The notes under the pieces are model-generated. The model did not search any database, had not been told where the DNA came from, and was given only the letters and a program-made list of their open reading frames with translations. This document shows, one piece after another, positions 39,801 through 52,900 of a DNA stretch of 64,000 nucleotides (its first letter is position 1; the number at the start of each line of letters is the position of its first letter). The stretch spans positions 644,702 through 708,701 of the forward strand of contig VXAY01000104.1 of assembly GCA_013399855.1 (NCBI GenBank), read 5' to 3'. The stretch comes from Oxyruncus cristatus. Lineage: Eukaryota; Chordata; Aves; Passeriformes; Cotingidae. Made by a program: the position numbers and the translations under genes.

Positions 39801-42800
39801 CTCCCTCCTGGGAGCAAAATTAGAAAGACTTCCCATCTACTGACTCATTTGAAGTGTGACTCTGTGTGTGTGTGTGTATGGAGAGATCCCTAAAAGTACC
39901 TTGTGGACCCAGACATGTGCCTGGCTTTGGGTGCTGCGTGGTGCCAGCATGAGGAGGTCAGTGCTACAGGGCACAGTGCTTTTCCACATGCTCTGTCAGC
40001 TTCAGAAATGCTGCAGGAATTTGAGGGGCAAAAGCTAAAATAATATAGTTTCAAAGTCTTTGAAGTTCTTCAGTGGTGTGGAGCCAGGGTGTACCTGGGC
40101 TCCTGCCAGCCGCCTTTACATGGATGGCAGCTCCTGCCCCTCAGGCACTGATTCCGGATATTTCAAAGCTGTCACTGGGGTCTTTTGTTATTATTTTTGT
40201 CTGTTCTCTTTTTCTAAATTACTTTGTTTTTTACTTGCTCCTTACCCTCTTCCAGACCAGGGCTCCTTGGCTTCCAGAGCTGGAGCTGCTGGCTCCAGTG
40301 CCTCCCACTCCCTTCCCCAGAACAAGCAGTAACCTCCCTGTCAGGTCTTTATCTGCTCCAGCGTCCCCTTTTTGGCACTTGTTCATTCCTAAAAGCCCAC
40401 CGTCATTCTCTGTGCCTGCATGGCACTGCAGCCTCAAGCAGCAAACACAGGGCCATCATTCCCAGGAGGGAACAGTGGGGTTGGCTCCATGGTTCTCCTC
40501 AGCCTGCCGTTCCCAGCACCAGTTTGACACAGAATCACAGAACATCCCAGGTTGGAAGACACCCGCAGGGATCAGTAAGTCCATCTCTCTGCTCCTGGCA
40601 GGACACCTAGAACTGTACTGTATGACTGAGAGCATTGTCCAGATGCTCCTTGAACTCTTACCAGGCTTGGTGCCATGACCACTTCCTCAGGGAGCCTGTT
40701 CTGATGCCCTACCACCCTCTGGGGGGAGAACTTTTATGTCCCGTCTCAGCTTCCCCTGACGCAGCTTCATTCCACATAACATCTGCTTTGTACTTCCTGA
40801 TCTTGTCTAACCCAATGTTTTCCTTTCTTGCCACCCCTGTCTTGGTGCAGGGACAATGACTTTGACTACCTGGAGTTCCGCCTCTGGATCGGCCTCTGGT
40901 CAGCCTTCCAGTGTCTCATTCTCGTGGCCACCGATGCCAGCTTCCTGGTCAAGTACTTCACCCGCTTCACTGAAGAAGGGTTTTCCTCCCTGATCAGCTT
41001 CATCTTCATTTATGATGCTTTCAAAAAGATGCTCAAGCTGGCGGATCATTATCCCATCAACTCCCAGTTCAAGGTGGACTATATCACGCATTACTCTTGT
41101 GCCTGTAAACCAGTAGATCCAGGTAAGAGAGTGTTTCATTACCTCTCCAGTTTGCAGGTAGTGGGTGGCATTTGCTCTCTTTTTCCTTTGTGCTGCAGCC
41201 CGGATAATAGAGAGATTATTCCTTCTTTATCAGTTGTCTTCAGATACCCTATCTTAGTTTTTTTAGGAAGCTGAGGGGTGAATTTCACTCTGTGTCCCAA
41301 CTGGAATGTCAGGATAGCCGACCTTTCTGGGACTCCTCCTGTGAGCAGCACGACCAGTAGAGAAGCTTCTCTGCACCCTTGTCTCCTTGCATCGCTCTGG
41401 CTGTCAGTTCCAAATGGCAGTCCTCTGAGAATTCCATGAAGGGGCAGAAGTGGTGGCCACGTCACTGCCATGGAGCTCAAGTCATTCCTATTTCAAGTGC
41501 TGGAGCTGGATTTATTCAAGGCGTTACCCAAACATGGGTGGTTCCCACCTCCTGGTTGCATGGATGAGTGGGAAAGCACAAACAATTCCTTGCTAAGCGG
41601 AAGGGAAGTGTCTCCACAGGGCAGCCTATCTCCAGAGTGTGGGCTGCGTGGCACATAGAGCCCGTACATATAGGTCTGGGTGCACAGCCGGGAACAAAGG
41701 GAAACAAAACCCAAATCCAAACAGAGGGAACACTGGCTGTACCATTAGGGAAGCAGGGACCACTCCTTGGATTCTACAAACAATGAGGAGTGAGTAAGAA
41801 ACTTGGTCTGTGCTCAAAGTAAACTGCAGGTTATCTCAGCACACCTGTCCAACAGGAAAAGCTGCTGGCTGCTCCTCGCAGGTGTTGGGAGCTGGCTTAA
41901 ACACAGGATCCTGGTGAGCACGTGGATGCTGCTCTGGTGCTGCCCCCCTTGGAATGGCAGGGTGGTTTCCTTTTCGGAGCCAGGACGGTGGGAACGGTCA
42001 ATGCCAAGTCTCCGCTTCCCATTAAAACACCTGTGACTCTCCAGACAGCAAAGTAAAGAAACTTTATTTATGCAAAACCTCAGTAAACCATGAGGGCAAA
42101 GGTGGCGAGCCTGTTTGCAGCAAGGACTGCATTCCTAAGTGAAATTTCAAATCCATGATTCCTAATGCCACGAAAGCCAGAGGAAAACGTGTCACTGCCA
42201 CAGGGAATGCTGCTCCTTCTTTCAAAGGAATTATCCCCATCCTGTTGATTTCAATTACTTGCCATCTTTTTGTTTCTTTTAATTCAAAAAATGTGTTTGT
42301 GCTGGACACTAAAATGCGTTTTGCTTTTCTGGATATTTTGGGGGTTGTGCTTGCATTTGAAATTAATCATTAGGAGTGTTCTGTGGATATTTAGTTTAAT
42401 CCAGAAATCATTAGAAAAATATTGGAAAAACATGAAATACTATATTGTCTGTCTGGGTTTCTGTATTTTTTTCTTTTTTTGCCATGAACTCCAAAAAAAA
42501 CCTCAGTTAGGTTTGGGTTATGTTTCACTTAACCTTTTCTTTCAGTTTTGTGAGTGACTGATGATTGAGGCTTTTGATTCTCTCTGAAACAACACTTGTG
42601 ACTCACTTTACTGGAGCAAAGAGGTGGCAAACAGCTTGATGGAGTCAAGAAATTACTTAATTATTGGAATTTTCTCTCCTCCCTAGCCATTTCCTGCATC
42701 CTGCTCACCATACACCCTTTTCTCTCCTCTCTTGCAGTTAATAGCTCGCTCTTTAACAGGACAGCGGTGCTGTCAGACGATGAGCTGGTCTATTCCTCCT

Positions 42801-45800
42801 CTGAAATGGTGAGCTCCCCTTGGGAGGGCAGGGATCCCTTGGGCTGCGGGGTCTCGCGGTGCTAATCCAGTGGTGAGCTTTGGATCATGAGAAAGAAGTG
42901 GAGCTTGATGGGTCACATCTGTTTGTGGGGGACATGGGGGAAGGAAGTTGAGACACAGAGTAACAACCCCTTTTAGTCAGACACCAGCAGGAAAATGGTC
43001 TCACCCAAATCATTCTATGATTCCCTTTTTTTCCTGCAGGACAACACCACCATTGACTGGGCTGCTCTGACAGCCAAAGAGTGCTTGAAATACGGGGGAA
43101 AACTTGAGGGCAACAACTGTGACTATGTCCCTGACATCACCCTCATGTCTTTCATCCTCTTCTTCGGCACTTACACCTGCTCCATGGCCCTCAAGAAATT
43201 CAAGACCAGTCGCTATTTTCCCACCACTGTAAGTATCTCCTTTCACCCAAGCAGTCTTCCCGAGGGCAAAGCCTTCCTTTTGCAGTGCTGTCACACACAC
43301 AGGGAGGGATGCTCTGCAGGGAAGCCAGGTTGGACTGTTTGGGATAAAAACATGGAACTGGTTAACCAAGGTATGCCCAGGATTGCTCCCAGTGGTTTTG
43401 GAGGGCACAGCTAAGGCACAGAAGAGCCAAGGGGAGCCATAATCTGTCCTGGTAACGTAGCAGGCATTTTAAAGGTGCTGAAGACAACACTTCCAAACTT
43501 ACAGGCACCTCTCAGGTGCATCTGATTGTTTTGTCCCCTCAGATGAGGCTTCCACACCAGGAGTGTGAGCCAGAGCTGTCTGTGTGTGCCAGACCCGTGT
43601 TTCTCTCTCAGACTTGCCCCATTTTTGGCATTCTGACACACAGGGATTTATCCTGCATGGATGTTTACTGTTCTGCTGTGTTACAATTGAACCTCTCTTA
43701 ATAAAAAGGAAACAAATTCCATTCAGGCTGGAATGCAGCTCAATTTATCTGTAACCATGTGAACCCAGGAAACCAGGAAGGAACAACGGCTCTGGAAAGC
43801 TCACACAGTTCCAGGCAAGCACAGTGGCTCCTGCCCAGTTAAATTTTGGGATCTGACCCAGTGGCAGCTTTAAGTTGTCATATTCCAGTGACTTCAGGAG
43901 AGCTGCAGTCTTAGGGATTTAGCTGAGAAGCCTGATTTGTTTTCCTCTCAACTTCGGTTGATTTATTACTTGAGCAGCAAAGTAATCTCTGCCAGTCTTG
44001 CAGAGTATCTCAATTGTGGAAGTTTGGGTCTTCCCATCTCCTAATGGGAATTTTGTGACTTTCCATTGTGTTGTTTTCATGCTCCCATTTAGGCTTTCAG
44101 ACACCATAGTAAAGTACCAAGGCACATGTAGGCAAATGGCACCAGACACGACAGTGGGCATCTTTGTGGAAGAAGGAATGCTGAGTTTGTCTTGCCACAA
44201 GGTCTCATGTAGACGCTAAAGCATGGGTGAACACTAAAGCATGGGTGAAATGGTGTTTTGTGGTGCTCACTCCTGTTGTTATGATACCACCTTGTCTTTC
44301 AGGCCCGGAAGCTCATCAGTGACTTTGCCATTATCCTGTCCATTTTGATCTTCTGTGGAATAGATGCCCTGGTTGGTGTGGACACACCAAAACTAATTGT
44401 GCCAAGTGAATTCAAGGTATGTCCTTGTCAGGCCTGTGGAAGAGGTTCACGTCCCCCCCGCCAGCCCTGTATGGAATAACTTGCCCTCAAAATGGGAACA
44501 TAGTTAGTGCTCTGGAAAGGGCTGATTTACTCAGAGGATATCCTTTTTGTTATCATCATTTTGATTGGCTGATTAATGTCCTAAATCCTACCTCCATACT
44601 TGGAACCCTTCATTTTTAGTGGGAAGGATGAAATTGTCACAAACGTCACGTGTCTCCCTGTAGTCCCATTGCTGGAAGTACACCTGTTTTTGGGATGTCA
44701 TCACTCCTGTATTGCACCTCTAACAAGAGCTTTTTTTTTTCCCTGTCCTTCAAAGCCAACCAGTCCCGAGAGGGGTTGGTTTATCCCACCTTTTGGAGGG
44801 AACCCATGGTGGGTGTACCTGGCAGCAGCCATCCCTGCCCTGCTGGTGACCATCCTCATCTTTATGGACCAGCAGATCACCGCCGTCATCGTCAACAGGA
44901 AGGAGCACAAGCTCAAGGTGGGTGTGCCTTGTGTCTTGAGCACGTGCAGGGTCTTTTCCTCCTACTGCTTTGCTCCCTCACGGACACGAGTCTGTTCTTT
45001 GTCACTGGCTGTTGTTTTTAAGGAGGAGAAGTTGCTTTGTGATCACAGTCAAACTGCACAGTGCTGTCAAATACAAGCAATAAGCTGGAGAGATTTGGGA
45101 CATACCAAGGGCATAGCCCCAGTTGGATGTTATTTAAAGAAGAGCTGACATGAAACAGCCTAGGATATAGCTGTGTTTTTAAAATAAACTTTCCAGATCG
45201 GTGCCATGCAGTTTTTTGTGCCTTTAGGGTTTTTCCTTTCCCTGCACGGTCAGTTCTATTGAAAAATATTACATTCCTGCAAAAGAAGACTCTCCCTTCC
45301 TGATAATAGAACATGTGGTGTGACCTGTGGGAGTAAAGACCCCCTCAGAACACAGGTAATAGTGGGTCATGATTCAGATACCTGCATCTATAACCTTCAT
45401 CAGTTACAGGGAGAGCTGTTGGAAATGGGAAGGGAGCTTTTGCTTTGAAAAGAGGGGGATGTTTCAATTGACGTGGTCACTGTGGACATCAGACAAGTAA
45501 CATGTGATTTAAGGCCATGCTGAGCCTGACCTGGAGGAGAGAGTCGGAGTACCAGGGCACGGGAAAGGTTTGTTGTGCACAGTGGTGATGGTGCACAGAT
45601 GCTGGCTCACGATTTTAAAAAACCCTCAGAATATCCCTGTTTGCCACCTACATCTGGGCAGGAGCCTTCAATCCTGGGCCCTCATCTTCCTCGGGGCAGG
45701 CTGATTGTTGCCATGGTCTCAGTTTTAGGTCTGTCTCCTGCACCTAACTAAGCAGACATAGCATTTTGTTATCCACTGGGAGAATATATTCACTGTTCTT

Positions 45801-46916
45801 CCCCCATGAAAAAGAGGCCCCTCATCTCTGCCGCTTATAAAGCTTATGAACCACAGAAGGTGGTTTTGCTGTCAGCCCTGGGTGTACTTTTTTAGTAACA
45901 AAGTTATAAACACTCCAGCAAAGTAATATTATATATTATTTATATATCATATTATTTATATATATGTAATATATATAATATGTATGCTAATATAAAAAAT
46001 GTATTCCCTGCTTCCCTTGTTACATGTGAGCAGGGTATTTTGTGGAATTGGGGGTTCTCAAGGCCCATCCTGTTGCTCTGCACCTCCATACATAAAATTT
46101 ACTGTAAGAAAACCAAGGTCAGGTTTTTTTCTGCTCATCCCTTGCTAAAGCCTTGGCAGGGTGTCACAGGGTGCCTGTCCCAGTGCCAGCAGCCAGCCAA
46201 GGTAAGCAGCGCACGTGTGAGAAAAACAGGGAGGACTATTCAAGAGGAGCTGGGTTGCTTTCCCTCCTGGGTCATCCTATGTCCAGGTTGGGGTTTTTTT
46301 CCAATAAAATCAAATTAAACAGGATTTTAAAAAAAGGCTAATCTGTTTTAAAATAGCAAACCTTAGAGGTCTGTCTGGTGTTTTTCTGAAAATCCCTTTC
46401 TTTGGTGGCTCTTTTGTTTCTTCACTTCTTCTTTTGGCACTTGTGACCGCTGGATTTCCTGTGTTAGTTCAGTAAAGGACTTAAAAAATAGAATATCAAG
46501 GGTCTTTGAAAAGGAGTCAAGAATGAGGGCAGCTTTCTGCTTTGGATAGGGAATGAGCCCTCAACTGTTCTTGTTGCATTCCATAAGGAACCTAGGATTG
46601 GGTGTTGAGGGAGTTGCTTCCAGCACCAGGCAGCATCTGCAGGGCCCAGACCCGTTGGGAAGTCCTGACTAGGAGATCCTGCAGTTGCTGAACAGGAGTT
46701 CAGACCTCATTCTTAGACAGCCAGTGGCACATGTTACCTTTAGGCAGGAACCATATGTCTGTAAGGTGGCTTTCTTAAGTCGTCACACTGGAAATTGTTG
46801 TACAACAGCTGCTTAAAACTAAAATTAGGCTTTGGGCTGTTTTTTTAAAGGGTGGTTCGAGTGTTTAAAGCTCTGTGTGCATCCAAGGGATGCGAGATGA
46901 CTTGGGGCACAACCCA

Positions 46917-46962
<46 letters not shown>

Positions 46963-49900
46963 TTTATTTTGAAAGCTTGCTATATATTTATTTAGAAAGC
47001 TTTCTTATGCTGTTTACAAGATCCAATGTATATTTGGTGTTTGGCTCTGTTTGCCAAAAGAAACTGTAGAAGGAAATGCCACCTATCCAGTGTGCCTGTG
47101 CCTTGCTCCGTAGGCATATGGAATAATTCAGCTGAAGGTTTGTCTCCCTTTCACAGAAAGGTGCTGGATATCATCTGGATTTGTTCTGGGTGGCCATTCT
47201 GATGATTGTCTGCTCCTTCATGGGGCTGCCCTGGTATGTGGCTGCTACTGTCATCTCCATTGCACACATCGACAGCCTGAAGATGGAGACGGAGACTTCA
47301 GCCCCTGGAGAACAGCCCAAGTTTTTGGGAGTGAGGTATGTCCAACCAGAAAGGCCTTAATTACTGTGCTTGCCTGCAAAATCCTTTTGTACAAAGAATT
47401 TTGTGCTGCTCTCTCCCTATTTCCAAAGCCAGTTGTGAGGTTCAGAAGTTTATTTGGCCAGATCAGACACAGTTTTCCAGTGTTAAAGGAGATAAATTTC
47501 CTCCAGATTTCTTTATCCATGGAAATTAGGCATTCCTTAGCAAATGTAATGGTCAGACATGCAAACCTGTCATGCCTAGAGCAATCAGCTCTACTTAATG
47601 GAGCAATTTTTCCTGTGTTTGGTTGCCTTAATTAAGTGGTCTGAAGTGCTTCCGATGGGAGCGCTCCTGAAAATCAGGCTGCTTGTTTAGGCAACTGAAT
47701 AGAAACTTAATGGACTGACTTGCAGTGCTGTGAAATATTAGTGGCCAAGGTATTTTTGGAAGTGGGAAGCCCTGTGGGCACCGTTGAAGGCACATGTTTG
47801 GTACCCTGCGAAGGTCTGAACCATTTCTCCAAGCTGCTGGAGTGCTCTGAGCAGGACTCACAGTATGTGACTGATCTCAGGATGGAGAGCTAATGATTGA
47901 TTCCCTCTCTGAGTACGGCCGTGTGGGGAATTTGGAGTGCTGGTTAATGGTTTGTAATGTTTAACATGCAAACAAACCCCTCCTCGCTCAGTAGCAGTGC
48001 TGTGTTGACCCCAAACAGCATAAAGAAACTGATCTGGGGTTTGAAAACAGAGCTGGGCAGGGCTTGGTCAGGATCCAGCCACCTGTCTGATGCTGTAGGC
48101 TGAAAAATGTGGCTGCAAAAGTTAGTTTTGGGCTTTGAGTACTCAGAATATAAAACCAAAGCTATAGTACTCACCCAGTGTTGTTGTTTCAGGGAGCAGA
48201 GAGTCACTGGAGTCATTGTTTTCATCCTGACCGGGGTGTCTGTCTTCATGGCTCCCATCCTGAAGGTAAGGATGGTTTACAGTTCTTTGGAAGCTTAAAT
48301 CCAAACCTTTTGAAAGGCAAAACCACCATGGTTGAAATGTGCTGGAATAGTGACCAAGTTCAGGGCTGGGAGTCTTGGGCACTGTGATGTTTTTCATTTT
48401 AAGATTATGTGTTTGCATAAAGTTAAGTTTCCTTTTCTTTTATGATTCCTTTTATACCTTTGCCATGCCTGCATATTATGGAAAACGTATCATGGATAAA
48501 GCTCAAGAGTATGGAAAACATGTTTCTGGAGGAAGTAGTGTAATTAAATGGCATTTCTTCATCTGAATCTTTTTTTCCTGTGAGTTTAGCCAAGGCTCTG
48601 GACAGATGTGCTGCTCATGGATCTAGGTAGGTTGCTGTTTTCCAAGACCAGAAATATGTTGGCTTGTAGCCACGGAGAAATGCATCCTTAGTGGATCATC
48701 AGATCGTAGAAGGGAACTGGAAAACCTGCTTATCCCTGTCTTGTGGAGGACACAGCCTACTCTGGGAATGGTGATGGAAGCGGTGCCCGGCACAGACATG
48801 CAGTCCAGTGGGAGATGTCAGCTGCAGGAGTCCTTCGTAGTGGATCCCAAGGCCAGTGGTAGAACATGTCAAACCAGTGGCACCGTGCATTGTAACTCCG
48901 GGATGGAGCAGATGGGTGTCTGGAGGAGCATTTCTGGAGGAGGCAGAGGAGTTTTTGGAAACCGCAGGGGCTGCAAGGCACAGTGAGATGTGAGCCTGAG
49001 GGGAGGAGGCAGGCAGGGAGCAGCAATGCTGCCTGTGGAGAAAGTGGAGACAGTGGCTTTCCAAAACCAATGTGTTTCTCTTCTTCATTTCCAAGGTTGT
49101 TTGTACAGCTCAAATTTTGATGTCTTGGTTACAGTTTCCGCCTCTGCACAACAGGCACTTCCGTGCCCTTAATTTAATGCCTGATTGTGATAATCCTGTT
49201 TGTTAGTCCATGTGACCTTTCCCTGCAAGATCCCTCTTCCTCTGTTCCACTGGGGTCTATTATTTTCCCTGTTGTTGCTTCAGTCATTAGTTCTTTGCCT
49301 GTGCTTCCCCTAAGACAGCGTGTGGGGAAGATCCTCACGGGAGGACGCCTGAGGATAAATCGGCACGCTCCTGGCCCACGTGCCAGCGGGAAGGACCTGG
49401 CAGCATTTCAGGACCTTTAGCAAATTCCAGTGGCAGGGTCCTGCTGGAGGGAGCTGCTCTGCTAAATGCATTGCAGAACATTTCAGTCTTCTCCTGCCAG
49501 CGGCGAGTTGAACGCTGACAATCCCAAATTCAATAAACCAGTCAAGGCATGGAATAATCCCAGCTTTGTTTTCTGGGGGTTTTGTGGTGATTGTGCTGGT
49601 TTTGGATGTCACTGGTGTTTCTGCTCAGCTGTGGCAGATCTCCACAGAAACATCCTTGGCCCTGCTGAGAGAGTGACAGGCACTTTCCTATAAATACAGT
49701 TTTAATCCCCTTGGCCCACAGCAGGTTTGATTGGACGCTGAAGCCAGCAACCCCATCATTGGGGAATACTTTGCCAAGAGAAAGTCTTCTGAAGTGACAG
49801 CACCGCTTGCTGCTCTGCAGGATAATGTACTGAGGTTTCACCTCAGAATGATATATGGGATTCATCATCGTGGAATGGAGAAATAATGTTTGGGCATTTT

Positions 49901-52900
49901 TCTTATTTTTAAAAGAAACCCACAGAAATAAATAAAAGGGGAGGAGAGCAGTGAAAATGATCTAGAAAGCAAAACTGATTGCTGGAGATTTGTCTTGTCT
50001 CATCCCTCAGATCCAGTGAGGGCTTTGAATCCTGTGGTCACCCACAGCTTTGTGAACCACACACTGGGTCCCCACCCCACCCACAGTGGTGATGGCAGAC
50101 CCCCACTGTGGAGGAAACATTTGCCTTTTAATGGGAAATACCAACACGGCTCACCAGAAGAAGGAAATAAATCCAAGGGAAGGATGAGTTAGCAATCAAG
50201 AAGTGTGCAGAAGGTGATAGGGAATAAGACTCGGGAAGGAAGGAAAAATGTAGGCAGGAAAACTTTGAATGGCATGTGGCCAGGTGACTTTGATACTCAT
50301 GTGCCCCCAGGGAAATGCTTACAGGAAACGATGAATAAGGTGGTGGGGAATACTCTAAACCACTGGATAGCTGCCCTGTTGTTTGCCTCTTTAATGAACT
50401 CCGTGCAGAGGTTGGAAGGGGAGTGTTCCCAGCACAGGAGTTCTGGGAACAGCGGGCGCCGTGGCTGTGCCGCGGCTGCCGTTCAGTGGCAGCCACCCGG
50501 CACTGCATGAGGGCTGTCTCCTGGAGCTCGTTCCATCCCCCTCGGGCTCCAGGAAATCCCACAAAGGCCGTTATTCAGCTCCTCCTGTGGTTTGTTCCAA
50601 GCATCCCCGTTCCCGTCACGCCAGGCTGGCTGCGCAGTTCTGTTGTGGGGGACAGAGACTCGGTCTGAGGAGCGTGTGTGGTGTTCCTCACTCCCACAGG
50701 AAGATGTGCCCGATGGAGGAGTGGGCAGCACTTAGCACTCGAGGGAGCAGAAAGTGATGTTTGAAAGGACAGATTCTGGCAGTGAAGAAGGGAACTTGCA
50801 GTCCTGTATTTGGGATTAGTTAGGGATTAATGTGTGTGAGAGATGGAGCGGGCAGAGTTTGAGTTGGCGTGACTGTCGTCGCTGAGGTGGGGCTCCAGAG
50901 AAGAGCCTTTCTGCATGGATTTGCATGGCTTACTGAGCCGGATGTGGAATCACGGGATTGTTTCAGTTGGAAAAGCCCTCTAAGATCACCCAGTCCAGCC
51001 AACACTGCCAAACCCACCATTAAACCACGTCCCCAGGTGCCACATCTACACAGCTTTCAAATTCCTCCAGGAATGCTGACTCCACCACTGCCCTGGACAC
51101 CCTGTGCCAAGGCTTTACAACCCTTTTCACAAAGAGGTTTTTCCTGATATCCAATCTAAACCTTGCCTGGCGCAACGTTTCCTCTTGTCCTGTCACTTGT
51201 TACCTGGGAAAACTGGGTATACCACAAACCACAGGATCACTCTGCCTTTTCTCCTTCTCTGCCTTCTGCTTCCAGTCTCACCACAAAGCCAGAGGTGAAA
51301 GGCAGTTTGCAGCTCACTGAAACATGTTTTCCCATCTCTTCCTTAACTCACTGACTGACTACCGTCATTCCCTATGGTTCTTGGTGAGACATCCAAGTCC
51401 TGCTCAAGTGGGGGGGTGTGATTGCACAAATGTCCTTGTGTCTCTCAGAACTCAGCAGAAGGATCTATTATTTTTTATTTGGCTTTGTTTTGCTTTAGTA
51501 TTTATATGGCCTTATTCCTCCGTGTTGTCCACTCACAGATGCAGTTTGAGTTGATCACAGGCTGGGACTGACATCCCACCATGTGTTGACAGTGCACTGT
51601 GTACAGGGAGGGTTGTTCACCTGGTTTCTCCTGCTCTTCCTCCGCAGTTCATTCCCATGCCTGTGCTCTATGGTGTCTTTCTCTACATGGGTGTCGCGTC
51701 CCTCAACGGCGTGCAGGTGAGTCCCTCCAGCATCGTGGAGAAGGTGGCAGTCATTAAGCAGCACAGGGGCTCTCCCACAGCCCTCCGGCTTTTCCCTTCT
51801 CCTTCGCTGCCTCATCTTCCTTCCCAAGAAACCCAGGGAGGGTGGCAGCTGTCGCAACCGTTGCACAACCTGGGTGTCCTGAGATGGAGACCGAGGGAGA
51901 GCAGCCAAGGCCGGGCACTGTCTGTGCCGGGGGGACTTTGTGAAGACCCAGGTCCATCCTGGGTCTTGGAGCAACCTGGTCTAGTGGAAGGTCCCTGCCC
52001 ACGGCAGGGGGATTGGAACAAGATGGTCCTTAAGATCTCTTCCAGCCCAAACCGTTCCAGGATTCCACAGGCTTCTTTCCCAGCTCAGGCTCACTCCCAG
52101 GGTGGTTCGGGTCCTCTGCCACAGACTGAAGGCAAAGAAGGAGGATGATTTATGGCAGTGAGGTTATTCTGCAATGCTAACAAGTGGGAACATTGTTCTC
52201 TGGGGAGGGGAAGCCAAGCCCCTCTCTTTGTTGTTGAGGAAATCTTATGTAAGGAGCCATTCTCATGCCCAGCGCCTGTAGCTGGCCCAAGGAGGCTGGA
52301 AGTGGTTTTGTTGCTTTCTGGCACCCTGTTAAATATGGCTTCTTTTATTGCAGGGTTGAGCCCTAAGGGGAAGGGACTGCCTGTTCTGTGAGCTCCAGGA
52401 GAATTCCCTCGGGGGTTCTGCAAAACAGCCCTGGGTTCCATTCACTGGTGCAGGATCCGTGTGGTCCTGGCAGTGGGCAGCGAGCCCGCCTCGGGCAGGG
52501 GACAACAGGGGAATTGTCCTGTTGGCCCTGGGGCTGGCTCTCCCGGAGGGGATTTCCCCTGCTCCTGGCCCAGGTGGTCGGGGGACTGGGCAGATTGTTC
52601 CCCCGATCAAGGGTGTTTTTCACTGCATGAGAAATCTCCATTTTGGTTTAACTCCAAGTCCATCCGGTCCAGCACAGGGCAAAGGGACACTGCTGGGAAA
52701 GCTGCCCATCTTCCTTGCTCTTCGGCGAGGTGCCGCTCTGTTCTCTGGCAGTGTGGTGTCTGCCCTCGCCTCTGCTGACCTCTGCTCCTGACTTATTTGG
52801 GGAAAAGGACTGTTCCTAAATGCTGGATGTCTTTCCTTGGCAGGACTGGGGCAGGGGAGGGCAGCAGAAGTGCCCCAGAGTCTGATGCTGACCCTGGTTT

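Larger units (their letters stand above)
38527..40850 (+). other. SLC4A4: Intron 10 (2.3 kb)
   Basis: GT-AG intron. Contains a GT microsatellite at 39863 and a CR1 piece at 40529. A 201-codon open frame at 40073-40678 runs through the CR1 and is not a gene. Confidence 0.82.
44918..47156 (+). other. SLC4A4: Intron 15 (2.2 kb)
   Basis: GT-AG intron. Contains a TA-rich tract at 45925 and a CT microsatellite at 46917, the latter 198 bp before exon 16. Confidence 0.85.

Noticed and set aside
40073..40678. 201-codon open frame in intron 10
   Set aside because: It runs into a CR1 element and has no recognisable protein family.
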